Assembly: GCA_013396655.1 (NCBI GenBank) | Contig: WBMV01005000.1 | Coordinates: 276,895-340,894, forward strand | Reading direction: 5' to 3' | Origin: Campylorhamphus procurvoides | Taxonomy: Eukaryota; Chordata; Aves; Passeriformes; Dendrocolaptidae | DNA length: 64,000 nt | Shown: positions 50,734-62,995 of the stretch, piece after piece | Numbering within the stretch: the first letter of the stretch is position 1 | Layout of the letters: every line of letters starts with the position of its first letter | Notes under the pieces: model-generated | Databases searched by the model: none | Told to the model about the DNA's origin: nothing | What the model saw: the letters and a program-made list of their open reading frames with translations, nothing else | Translations under genes and position numbers: made by a program

Positions 50734-51595
50734 GCACCCTTTCTTCCCACTTTTTATGTCCCTGTAATCTGAGCACAAGCAAAATATAGTTATCAAAAAT
50801 ATCTTCGTATTAGAACTTAATTTTTCTATTAGATTTCAGCGATTCTTGTTTTATTCTAAATGTGGTGGTAACATTTTTTTTTTAATTCATGGTATTTTTC
50901 TCCTTTCAGTCTCCTTTAAGTCTCTATAAATCTCAGAAAGAATAAAGATTTTATGTATATTTAATATTTTCATTGCATTCATGAGCCACGTGATGCCTTT
51001 TAAATGGACTCGAACCAATTCAGCCTATTGCAATTTGGTCACATATTTATGTTCAACTAAAATTTGCAGTATGATTGATTTTATACATCAGAAAATGTAA
51101 CATTTTTTTTTTTCACTAAATGATATCAGGAGGCATGGAATTACAGAACAATGTATTCTTGCTGCTTTATGGCAAAGTGCTATTATACAACAGAACCTTG
51201 GGATTTGAATTGAAAACACAAGTGTAGATCATAATTTTTTAGCATTTCAGAAAATATTAAACCTGTATTTGTCCTTTCACTTGGAAGCACTATTCTGCCC
51301 TGCTAATCCAGTGGTAAAGTATCACACTTACAGGCTTTGCATCTGTACTCTGTTGTTACCTTCAATAAGTGTCCAGTATAACACAGTCATTCAGTTTCTA
51401 TTTTCTAAATCGATATATTGACTTTTATTGCTGTAACACAACCTGGTCAAAAAAAGACTAACAAAACTTTCCCCTCCTAAGTTTTCCCATTTGTGTCTCT
51501 CTCCAGACTTAGTCTCTTCAGTTTTTTACAGCTCAGACTTTGTCAGTTAAGTGAATAATTATGAACCTTTTTTCATGTTCCACAGAAGTAGTAGA

Positions 51596-51633
51596 TTCAT
51601 TCTGAGGCTACTATAGCTTTTGTTTGCGCAGAA
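51596..51633. repeat. 38-nt spaced direct repeat, copy 2
   Basis: TTCATTCTGAGGCTACTA then TAGCTTTTGTTTGCGCAGAA, 900 bp downstream of copy 1 in the same orientation. Confidence 0.85.
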
Positions 51634-54278
51634 TTTTTTGTTTTTTGGATCTTTGGATGTGTTTGATCATCTCTTGAAATTACTGATAGAAAGGAGACCC
51701 TGCTGCATAGATAGAGAGCTTTTGACCTTGAAAGTCAATCTTTGGGTCTCTTTTATGGATTGTAGAAGAGGTGCACTCATCTAGAGGAATCTAAATAGAT
51801 GAGTTTCAGAATAAAACCTCTAAATCAGAACCATGGACACAAGACTGCAAGATTCCTAAAAGCAAACTGTAATAAATCAAAGACTTGTAATACATGAGCC
51901 CACTTCCATACAGTTTTACTTCTTTAAAAGTTCTTTATAGGTGAAGACTTCTTTTGGACCCAACCTGCTTTGTCAGGTGTAACAGCTCATAAGCACCAAG
52001 TGCAACAGGGGCGTTGGATAAATCCTTCTTCATAGACAAATTCTCCCTTTCCCAGTAACATTACTCTTAAATTAAACAAGGTATGGCTGTTCGAAAAGTT
52101 ATGTCCATATGTGTTTCTCTAAAGGTAAAACTGAAACATTATACAAGGCATATAACCACTGGCTTGGACATAGTGGTCATTTCCATGAATCCTTGCCATG
52201 CTGCTTTCACCTTATTACCGGTTTATTTCTGTTAGGGAAAGACTTCTTTTGTTTTGTTTTGTTCTATTTTCTTTATTAAAGCCTTAATGTTCTAAAATCT
52301 ATTCTAAAAAGTGGATGTTAACAGAACATATTGCTATGCTTGAAACACACAAAAAATATTGTCAGTATTTGAAATGCAAATCTTTGCCATCTTCATTGAT
52401 ATGCTCCTGGTATTTTGTGCTACCCTTGAGAAACCCAAAGCAACAACGTAAGTTATTTTAATAAAAGCATGTACTTCTAGAACAACACAAAACATTTACA
52501 AATCTGATTACGTCAATTCATGACATTGAAACAGAGTAAATTGGCACAACAGTTAATTTTTGAAAATCAGTACGTGACGTTCTAAGGTTGTTACTAATTT
52601 CTGTTTCTGGAGGTTAGTTCAGCTTTGTCTTTGATTTGCTGCTCTCTTCAGCTGCTCTTAATGGTTGCATCACACTAACCTGCAGACAAATACTGAGCTA
52701 GCCCACTTCTTCTGCAATTTAAATTAGGAAATGCATCTAACAAACTGACCCAAGAATATCACCGAAGAGATGATGTTTCTGTGGGCTTGGTCTTTATGTC
52801 ACTTTGAGCTGTTACCTGGAGTGGATCTGATAATTTTCTCACAAAATTTTATTGAAAAGAAAATTTAGCAGTGGCTTCATTTCACACCTTTCCAGACCCT
52901 CCCTGACTCCCCTTTAGCTAAGAAACATCATCTCTGGAAATCCTCCATGCCAGGATTATTGTCTGAGCCTTTATTGTGACAACTGAACAATCTGTCACAG
53001 AATCATTACTTCTTCCTTTGCTCTGTACACCCATGCAGTGACCATGCTCCATCAGGCATACAAAGCTTCTCCATTTTCATTAGTATAGCTCTTTATGCAC
53101 AGTTTGGTGGATTTTATAAAGCAAATTCCCTCCCACTCAGTAGCTGTTCTTCATCCAGTCTTATTATCCATAGCTTAAATTATTAATAATTTTTTCTTTG
53201 AGGGTAGGGCCTTAACAGAGCTGTATCCACTTAATTAAATGCAATTAAGCATTACATTTTATGGAGAAATCAAAGATACAGGAGAGTAGGAAGAAACATA
53301 TTTCCTATAAAATGTGGGTTAAGAGTTTTGCCTATAACACAGATTGTTTATCTAAAAAGTCTAGAGTTATGTCTGTGGTGGAAAAAGAGTAGATGCTAAT
53401 TATATTGATTTCAAATGCAACTTATTATTAAAAAAGTACATGACAACGTGTTCATGCAATGTATTCTTCCCTCTAAAAGCAGTTATCTGTAGAAATTAAA
53501 TCAACTCACTGCTGGAATCTGTTTGTTTCCCAAACCAGCTCTTAATGTTCAAAGATGTAAAGATGAATTGACTTTCAAAGAAGGCTGTTTAAACTATAAT
53601 CATCAGTCTCAAATCCATCACATGCACTATTTGATGCCCTAATAATCTTTGGAGTGTGAAAAGAAAAGTAGGTAAAATAATAAAGTAAAAGTGAGAACAA
53701 TTTTAGAGTAGGTAAGTTTTAAATCGTCGTTAGATCAATAAAAGATTCTATGGTTATAGAACTATCTGAGTATCACCATGATATTCTTTTGCATATTGAT
53801 CAGTGTGCAGACTGTGGTCTGGGAGTCGCTGGTCTAACAGATTACACTGCTTTTAAAATAAATATTTACCTATGCAAAGTGACTGTTTTCTGGGGAATAG
53901 TAATGTCATCACTGAAAGTGCAAAGAACTTGGAGACACTGCAGCAAGGTGAAGACTTTAAAAAATCTGTCCTTTTAATTACAACTATGGCAAAGGAAAAA
54001 AAATACTTCACTAAGCTGTAGTTTAATGAGCCTAAAATATAGGAATATGTGATAGAATTTAGCAGGTTGTAAAATATGGTTTTGATGGTATCCCTGAAGT
54101 TTTATGAAACATATTTTTCAGTTAGCATGGCATATTTCTAGCTGTTGTGCCATTTAATTGTTTGAAAATAAGCAAAACATACAACCAGTTTCTGCCCACT
54201 TATCTTCTAATGTATTTCCAGTCATTCTACATCAATATGACATAAACCAGAAAATATACTACTTTTCTCTGAAGAAAG

Positions 54279-54856
54279 TGTGGTGGTTTAGTTTTCTTGG
54301 TTTTGGTCTAGGCCTTCCCTGGTAACAGGGTCATAACTAAGGAAGTATTCCGCACCATTCCTTTACATAATCAGGTGTATATAAGATGAGGAGAGGAGGT
54401 TCTCCCTCTTCCTTTTGGGTGCTGAGAAGACAGCAGGTCTCAGCGTGTTGACCTCTCTCTTATCTATACGAGCTGAGGCCTGCCTGAGAGCTGTTGTCCA
54501 AAAGCTGTGCAGAGGTAGAGGAATTGTTTTCTTGAGGGAAGTTGGTGAGAATTTATTGTGTTAGTTACTTTATTGAGCTATTCCCTGAGTTTTTGAGTGT
54601 GTATATCTGTTTTGGTTTATTTTTACCCATTTTTGTCCTTTTTTCCCTTCCACTTTCCCCCTTTTCCCTTTTGGGGTTATTTGGGATTCTTGTTCTGTAT
54701 ATTCATAGTGTTAAATTGTGTATAACTGTAATACATGTGAATATATTTATTTTTTTACTACAATTTTCTTTTAGGACCTTTTTCGTCTCTTTTGGGAGGG
54801 GAGAATCTGTATGGTCAATGGCTGGGTTTGGCAAGGAGCCAACCCAAACCTCCACA
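54279..54856 (+). mobile_element. LTR of an endogenous retrovirus, ~578 bp
   Basis: Begins TGTGGTGGTTTAG and ends AACCCAAACCTCCACA, an imperfect inverted terminal repeat with TG...CA ends. A TATA box TATATAA lies at 54378-54384 and supports plus orientation. The middle has a long pyrimidine-rich stretch (54630-54680), which I recall as typical of some avian ERV LTRs. I see no canonical AATAAA and no matching flanks (GAAAG on the left, CGTTT on the right). There is no internal region or partner LTR. A 107-codon frame inside it is not a gene. Confidence 0.65.
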
Positions 54857-56644
54857 CGTTTTTGAGGAACATTATTTGGGGGGATTTTTGGTTTTGTTTG
54901 AGAAAATTATTGAAAAAAAGTCAAATCCCCTTGGAGTATTCCTACCACCTAAAGTAACCATTGTTGATAAAGTCAGTAGGCATTTTGCTTATGTACAGAA
55001 ATTTCACAGATAATGATCAAGTTCCTCATTAAAAAAAAAAATCTAAATCCAGTTTTGTGATTTTAAGCCTCAAAAGAGATTTTAAACCTCATACTCACCT
55101 TAAATAAGTTTTTCTTATTTGACAATTGTCAAAAAAATTCTACATGTTTGTAATTTTCACAAGTGTCTTTTAAAAATACTAAAGATTTTGAATATTATGT
55201 TATTTTTTTTAATACACAGATTAAGACTTTAAATGTTTAGTAGCTCATTTTTGACAACCATGATATGGGAACCACTTGACATAATGAATACATTACATTG
55301 GGCCTCTGATCAGACTACCGTATTGTGTTAAATCAGTTCAAGTACTGGTGTTTGAATCTTACCTATTTTACCGAATATTGTAAAAATATAAGACTTGTAA
55401 TAATAAAGAATGGGCAGAAAAGCAGTACAAGTTGGAAATCCTCTGAGACGAGTTTTTGTATATGTAGATATTATTGCAGCTTCACTCAGAAAAAGTTTTT
55501 TTGCTTCTTATTATTATCTGCATTTTTAATATATTTTGATTTTAACAAATTTCAGCAAGAATAGTTATTGTTGTCGAAAGTCTCTGAAGATAAGTTGCAT
55601 TTCTGACACAAACTGAAAACTGAAATGTTTTAGCTACAAACATCTCCACTGAGAATTGTGACTGATTCCCGGGGTTCATGTGGTTTTTTATAGAACGTTT
55701 CATGTTCTGCTTTGAAATAGAGCAAGAGTCACAAGTTTAAACACACTTGAGTTATTCATGGCTCCATTTCTACCTGCCTGAAGGATAGTTTGGGTCCATT
55801 CTTCAAATGGTTCTCAGAGGAGGGAAAGGATGACTCTGCAGATGCCTCTGCAGTCATCCCAGCACACCATATTACATCAAAATGCAAGAGATGCTGTGTC
55901 ACCTGTAGTGTGACACAGGCTACATCAAACTAAATGTATCTCAGACAGATAAAGGTACTGCTGAGCAAGATTTCATCAGATTTCATGCGTCACAGAAGGG
56001 GACTTGAGATTCTGCTGCTGCTTCTAGTGTACTGGTCCTTCATAATGTTGGGTCAGGACCTTCTTTTCCGCTGTTTTCATCTCTCAGCTTTCCTATAGCA
56101 CCAGTCACTTCTTATAAGCTCTTGAGTAATACACAAAATTGATTTCTTTTACCTTTTCAGAGCTTCATAACCTTCATCACAGACATTTGACCTTCACTTC
56201 AGAGGGTCTTGTGGTAATCTTCAGTGCTGTTTCAATCTAGTTTGTGTTGTCATTAAAATAAATTCAAGAAAAACAATATATCTTGGTCATAAGGTCATTT
56301 ATTCATTGATTTCTCCCTACCAACTTATCTGGACAGATATTTCAGGAGAAAATTTGAAGTTTCTAATATATGGTAGCAACTTTCAGGAAATTTTCACCTA
56401 AGACACTCTTTCCTCTGAATTTAATTTCGCCGCTTAGTGCACCTGCCACTCAAATACAATGTTCTATTAAAAGCTACAGAGTATGGATATGGATTTTCAA
56501 CTCTCAGAACTCCTATGAAATGTAATTTCATTCTCTTTTATCTGAATATATCCCTGCAAGGCCACATCTCTTTAGTCTGTATCTTCTATGATGCTAACTA
56601 AAGTTTCCTGAAAGTTGGATGTCTAACATTAGTACCGCTAGACT

Positions 56645-56710
56645 AGAACAGAACTGAATTGAACATTTTTGTTTGGAAGGGGCCTACAGTGATCATCTAG
56701 TCTAGCTGCC
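56645..56710 (-). mobile_element. CR1 LINE, terminal ~65-bp fragment, minus strand
   Basis: GAACAGAACTGAATTGAACA then TTTGGAAGGGGCCTACAGTG and ATCATCTAGTCTAGCTGCC match the reverse complement of a CR1 3' end of the type with GGAAGGGACCTA. It is abruptly truncated after CTGCC. Confidence 0.72.
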
Positions 56711-56769
56711 AATTTAGCTTCCATTTCATCTTTTATTTCTATTTAATAGCAAGTTTGGTTTCTTCGTAC

Positions 56770-56783
56770 ATATATATATATAT
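56770..56783. repeat. (AT)7 microsatellite
   Basis: Short alternating AT run. Confidence 0.9.
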
Positions 56784-57217
56784 TCATACATCTGAAATTA
56801 TGTAGTATATATATAGTGAAATTGTGTCCTTTTCTGTTTAAACATCTAAGCTTATGATCAAATTTCGTTGACTTTTCGTTAAGAATATGGAATAAAAATG
56901 TAAAAGGACCTCGAATTTTTCATACATGGGTGAATGAACTACATGAGAACATGGTGGAGGAGTGGTGGATATGAACAAATGGACAGGAGTGCTCATAACT
57001 CTTACAAATAAATTCGTGAGTAAACTCATATCAAGACCCTTTCAGAAATGTATTAAACCCTGAGACATCCTTTGAAACCATGTAAGGTTTTAGTTTCATA
57101 TATAAAATGTAGAAATCAGGTGATACCTACAAGAATTATTTGGGCTCTCCATGTTTTATCTATGTATATGTTAATGTTATTAAATTCTATTTCATTATGT
57201 CATTGCTTAAAGCATAC

Positions 57218-57245
57218 CTTATGAGTATATACTTATGAGTATATT
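57218..57245. repeat. 14-bp unit x2 tandem repeat
   Basis: CTTATGAGTATATA is followed directly by CTTATGAGTATATT, with one mismatch at the last base. Confidence 0.93.
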
Positions 57246-57479
57246 GTATTATTTGATAAGTTCCTTGTATAAAAATCGATTTTCAATGAAATTTAAACAA
57301 TCATTTCCCCTCAATACTGAGGTTCAGACGAAAACACGGTAAACGTGTAGGTCATCAATCTTATTAATAGAGACTTTTCTTTGGAGTCATACAAGTGTCT
57401 TAATAAATTTCAAATGCATGTAGTTAAGTTAAATAAAATATTTCCAGTGTGCAGTAATCTGGCTGTAAACAGTACCCTG

Positions 57480-57610
57480 CTCTTATAAATCAGCCTTAAT
57501 ATTCATGGCGTTTTCATTAATGTGCTTATAATAAATATGGTAAGAAAGACATAAACACATTAATAATACACGTTGCACTTAATAGCTTTTGCCCTTGGAA
57601 ATTCTTATCT
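57480..57610. promoter_or_regulatory. Candidate conserved noncoding element
   Basis: Unique AT-rich sequence with repeated TAAT/ATTA cores (CTTAATATTCATGG, TTTCATTAATGTGC, ACATTAATAATACACG, CACTTAATAGC), resembling homeodomain-bound vertebrate enhancers. This is composition only; conservation is untested. Confidence 0.15.
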
Positions 57611-60242
57611 GTCTCCTACAAAAGCCAATGGAAAAATTGCACTTGAATGCATTTAAAGAAAACTAGAGCTAATGTAGGAAAAAGCACATTCAACATAAAA
57701 GAGTTAAACTGGTGAACTATTGTTATTTCTGCTCTTCGCTGCCTTTTGTTTCAACACCATGAAAGACCAGTTATTGTTGCATGGGCTTGATAAAAATAAC
57801 AGGAGCAATACAATCTGTAATTCAGATGTGATACCATATGAAGATTTCGTTTTTAAAAATACCTAAATAGTATTTTTTTCTTCAGTATGTTTCAGAGATG
57901 TAAAGTAATAACTGGCAGAAAATGCCTATTTAAAATGACTTGACCAACTAAAATCAGCTACATTTGGTGTCTGTTCCGTTCAAAAAAGTCAATCAGTTTT
58001 GCTTTATCACAAGCTCTGAATTAAATTTTTACTGTGTTTTCTATGAAAGTTTAAAAGTTTCTTTTTGTAAGCAATGGTCTTTACAACTGCACATGTACAC
58101 AGACATAGTTTTGCAGAATGCACTAGATTTTCATAAGGTATTGCTTGGCTTCCAGCACTTATTTCTACAAAATTCTGCTTCTTGTATGAACTGTTAAGAA
58201 TGTTTCTTAATAGGAATGTGTACAATTAGATAAGGTGGATTAAAAGTTATAACAGTTAAGAGCTATTTAGGTGCTCAGTAAGTGCTCAGGTATTTTACAG
58301 AAATTGCATGGAAATTGCTGCCATTACCATGTCTTCTTCAAGCCCACTAAGGGACATTTTAATCATATCTGTTTTTCTCTTCCCAGACAGACCAGCAGCA
58401 ACCTGACAAGGAGAAATTTCAAAAAGAAAACGTGTTACTTTTGAAAAGAAAATGAGAGCTGGAAACCTGAATAAAAATTAACGCAATTTTTTTCCCCTGG
58501 AGTAACCCAAAGGAGCAAATAAGAACTCAAGTCCTAACTTTAAACTCTTGTCAACTCTAAATGAATTTCTTTTTGAAACACATTTATGTTTATCTTACCC
58601 TCTGGATGCAGACAGAAAGATACTCTTATTCTCAGTGATAACTGCCTGAAGTAAGGAAATAGTCAGTATAATATGGTTCTTTTCATACCTCAGTGACCTT
58701 GAATAAGATGGGAGACTATAAATATAATGTAAATTTATTCCAGTGTCTGACACCTACTAACTCAAGTTTACTGGAGGAAAGGGGAATCATATACAAGAAT
58801 ATCCTTTGCTATCACAAGGCCAGAAAGAGAAACAAGTTGAAAGAAACACACCTGAGGAGTTTTGGTGTCAGGTATCTAATCACAACACCAACAACAGAGC
58901 TGAAAGCTAACACAAAGGACAGACATTATAATAGACCAACAGAAGTGTAAACAGCTTACACTGATTGCTTACATATAATTTCAAAGCATACTGGAGAACT
59001 TTTCCTGCAGAAAGGAAACTATTTTGCTTATTTTTACAATGTGTTTTTTCGTAAAAACAACCTCTGTCAGAAATGAGCTTTGCAGCAAAATCATCCTAAA
59101 TGTAGACCATACTAGTAAGTGTCTTGCCTGATTGGGCAAACAAAAAAATACAGGGTTTTTTTTAGAAATCAGTGTCATTTTTAGCAAGAGAGGACAAGGG
59201 GCTACAGGATTTATGAACATTGGCAAAAGCAATAAAGAAGAAATTTGTAAATAAGTTATGTACTCACTTGCAGAGAATGAAACTTGAAGTTGTAAGTCAT
59301 GGTTTGAACTGTATCTTATAGGAAGTACTATGGAAGGAGAATGAGCCTTGCAAGAAGCCAGGGATGTGTAGTGACCAAACCTGAGCTGACTTTGGCATCT
59401 CTCTTATCCTGAGCACGCACCAAAAGAGATGGAACATGGATTGTAGGCCAAATGGGCTCTGGTCATTTTTGGGACATTTTTCAGGGGTGAACCATTGACT
59501 AAGGGATTGATTTTGTATATATATCAAAGGATGGGGAGGAAGAATGTGTGTAATGATGGTGTATTTGATAGTAAGAGACCCATTAGTGAGCACAACATAA
59601 ATGGTAGAGAATGATTTTACCAGGTTTGTTTGTGATGAATTAGTTTTCTTTCAAGTGCACAGAATGGTTTTAATAAACCCCACTAAACTCAGAAGATGTC
59701 TACTTTCGTGTTTTTGTTTTGAGGAAATCTGGTCAGCATTATTGGGTGGGGGTTTTTGCGGGGGCAGAGAGGTGTTCGCTGTTCAAAGACATAAGTCTCT
59801 TCCAGATGTGCTCCAGATGTTGCAAAAAGAAAATGTTCTTCCATGCCATTAACATTATTGTTTTAATTAGCATTATTTCTTTCCTCACTTTCTGCAGTTG
59901 TTAAAATGATGCTGAGAGTAATTTTCCAGCCTCTTTACAGGTGACCCAGGGTTATGAGGGAGAATATATTCAGCTATCACTTTTTCTATATACTGCGCAA
60001 GGAGACAGATGAATTTGAATGCTAATATGGAAAACAGGCTGCTGCAGGAATAAACAAGTTCAAGCTTAAATTGTCAAGTGTCATACCTGAATATTGACAC
60101 TGTTTCTGAAAGAGCTTTTTGACCCTTAAATTAGCAGACAAGATAAACAATGGCAATGTGCATTTTTAAAGGCATGATAGAAAATGGAAGGAAACAGGTG
60201 GAGCTATAATAGAGTTTACAGAGAAAAAAAAGAACAAATGTG

Positions 60243-60265
60243 ACATTAATATGAAATATTAATGT
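60243..60265. repeat. Perfect inverted repeat, 10-bp arms
   Basis: ACATTAATAT and ATATTAATGT are exact inverted complements around GAA. Confidence 0.92.
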
Positions 60266-62462
60266 TAGATCCCTGTGGTTACTATCATTTTAGCTACAGG
60301 TTTTACCGTTCTGCTGGTTTCTATGAGGCATCATTGTATGCTGAACAGATTTTGGAGGTGAAAATGTGATAATCTTGGGTGATGTTGAAAAAACTGAGTG
60401 AGGACTAAAAGCATTGTATTGCAATTTCCCAGTTCTCTTATTTTTATTTTTGTATTAATTAAGCAGAAATGGTAGAAAAGGTTTTGTTAGAAGAAACACA
60501 GAGTACATGAAAATGTATGTCAAAAGGATACATCTAGTCCTGATATACAGAGTCACTTCTGAAAAATTCTTTTATCTGCAAAAATATCCAACTGTGCAAA
60601 TAGTCAGATGATCTATCCAGGTATACAATATGTTTTTTCCTCAATATGATGAATTACTATGTTTATCATTTCTCTATAAAAAGGTTCAATTTAAAAGGCA
60701 AACAATTCTGTCATAACACCTGAATTTGTGCAAAATGTGGTGATTCAGTGTGTTTGATTTAATTCAGATTGTTTATTGATGTTGGTCTAGATTTAAATCC
60801 TATAAATAGGAAAAATCAAGCATGCCAAAAGATTGAATTACCTCACTAAACTGCAACTCCATGTCTACCAATATATCCATAAAAGAGTATATAATTTTAA
60901 TACAATATATTCATACTGTGTAAATGCTGTTTATGGGAAATGGAAATGTACATTAGCGGTTTTGTTAATAAAATATCAATGAACTTCTTTGCATTATTAC
61001 TGCATAGTATTAAAGACTGAAAAACAGGGAAAAATATCACATAAGTGGAAGGTGTTCCCAAATCAATTAAGCATTTCTAAATCTGCACACATTTCTGTCA
61101 CAGTGAAAATTTTACCACAAAAACAATGCTCTAATGAAGTATCAGTTAGGCAGCAATGAAAAATAAGGGAATAGAAGTGTTTATCAATACTTCCACTGAA
61201 GTCTTGAATCTTTTCTTTAATCCCAAATGGGTTATTCTGTACAAATCTGTCCAACCAAGTGAAAACTTCTTATTTCTTTAACCCCTTGAGTACAGGAGAT
61301 GCAAAACTCTTTAGAAATATTGTTATTTTTGTTGTGAACTTCCTGCCTGCTAGTTTTATTTGTGTCATTTGAAATTCTGTACAAGAAAAAAATAATTCTT
61401 CATACTCTCCAAGATTTAGGAGAGCAAAACCCAGGTGATTGTTACTTCTGTTCTTTATAATGTCCACCTCCAATTTACTAGTATTGCCAACTGTGCTGTT
61501 AATAATTTCCTAAGTGTTTCTGTGACCATTTTATGGAATTAATACTGATGTTTTTCTCATTTTCCTGCCATTTCAGTCCAGAGAGCATTTAGGTTACTTG
61601 TTGACATGATAACCATGTTATTACAAAATATTGTGGTTATATTATAATAAAAATTACAGTATAAAGTATACACAGTATATGCAATCCATGACTTTATGAT
61701 TGTTTGAATATGAATCATGTCTAAGAGCACAGTCTATTCTAATGTTAATAGTAAGTTTGTACTCCACTATTTCTGTTTTGCATTCACTGCAAAATCTTGG
61801 TGTGTGATAGTTACTACCATTTATTTCTCAGACTTCTAGTTTTTGTGCAGAAGAATTCCACTAGAGTTCTATTTTTAAGCAAGTGTTGCCACATCTTTTC
61901 CTCTTGGACCAAGGAAATGCTCATCTGTTCCAGGAAGGTGGAATTTGCTCCAGCTTGAACTTTATCTATGTAAATAAATCTTTTCAGTGCAGCAACAATT
62001 AAGCAAAGCTCTTTAATCTAGGTAACCTTCAGGAGGTGGGTAATACCATGTGGATTTACATGCTTTTTTAACTGGATTATGTATTTTTTTGGGATAAGGG
62101 CAGTTGTGGCATGTTCCCTACATTAAAATGAGAGTAGTAATATTTCCAATCTCACCAGTTTTTTATGTCACAGTAAATGAATGAGTGTTTAATGCACTCA
62201 GATGTTACAGTAAAATATTTTTACCTTCTGGCTTCAAATAACCTGAATAGAAAAATATAATTTGCTAATTAATTAAAATTATACTTCCCTTAGGAATTTT
62301 GTACAATAAATCTTCCTTGATGTCACTGTATGGCAAAAAATGCCAATATCTTAACCCTGATTTTTTACTTTTTTAAAGGAAAGAATCCCAAAAATACGTG
62401 ATCAGATTGAGGGATTTGAAAGGGATTTGTGGATGTAATTGTTACTGACAGTCTTAAATCTC

Positions 62463-62995
62463 TGTACTGGTACGAGGTGCAATAAAGTTAGTTTTCTTCA
62501 GAGTGGTTATATGTTGCTATGTTTTGTATCAGTGACCAAAACAATGTTGATAACACAGGGATTTTTTTGCTGTTGCTGCACAACACTAATACAGAGTCAA
62601 GGCTTTTTGTGTTCCTCAGACCACCCCACCAGTGAGTAGGCTGAGGGGTGTGCAGGAATTTGGGAGCGGACACAGCCAAGACAGCTGATCCCAAGGACCA
62701 AAAGGATATTCCATGCTATATGGAATCATGCTCAGCATATAAAGGCTTGGGGGAAAAAAAAAAGGAATGGGGGATATTTTAAGTGATGACTTTTGTCTTC
62801 CCAAGTCACCATTACATGTGATGGAGCCCTGCTCTCCTGGAGGTGGCTGAACACCTGCCTATTAAACTGTCTTTATCTCAACCCATGATTTCTCACACTC
62901 TTGCTCTTCTGATTCCCTCCCTCATCCCACTCTGGTGCGGGTGGCAGGTAAGGACGAGTAGGACTTAGCTGTCTTCAAGGCTAAAACCATGAACA
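62463..62995 (+). mobile_element. LTR of an endogenous retrovirus, diverged
   Basis: Recognisable as a common avian ERV LTR by its ordered segments: GTTGATAACACAGGGAT, ACAGAGTCAAGGC, CCACCCCACCAGTGAGTAGG, GACACAGCCAAGACAGCTGA, then a TATA box (TATAAA 62738-62743, CAGCATATAAAGGC), GGAGCCCTGCTCTCCTGGAG, and the polyadenylation signal ATTAAA (62861-62866) in CCTATTAAACTGTCTTTATC. The termini TGTACTGG... and ...AACCATGAACA are diverged, and no clear target duplication remains, so it is an old copy. There is no internal region. I do not assign a named family. Confidence 0.82.

Larger units (their letters stand above)
49230..54278. other. Unique AT-rich DNA, no gene seen
   Basis: About 5 kb. It contains an A/C-rich tract (50423-50511), a 38-nt motif occurring twice (50696 and 51596) and TAAT-rich sequence near 53150-53270. 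The 104-codon frame at 50185-50499 is partly translated low-complexity sequence. Confidence 0.45.
54857..62462. other. Unique AT-rich DNA with one CR1 scrap
   Basis: About 7.6 kb. Apart from the CR1 fragment at 56645-56710, AT microsatellites, a 14-bp tandem pair (57218-57245) and an inverted repeat at 60243-60265, nothing is recognisable. TAAT-rich unique sequence lies around 57480-57610. Confidence 0.45.

Noticed and set aside
53800..53850. GC-richer TGTGGTCTGGGAGTCGCTGG as a possible old SINE
   Set aside because: Too short and no tRNA-like promoter boxes; no second copy seen in the window.
54792..55013. 73-codon frame spanning the LTR right end
   Set aside because: It crosses the LTR boundary and contains no recognisable retroviral or host motif.
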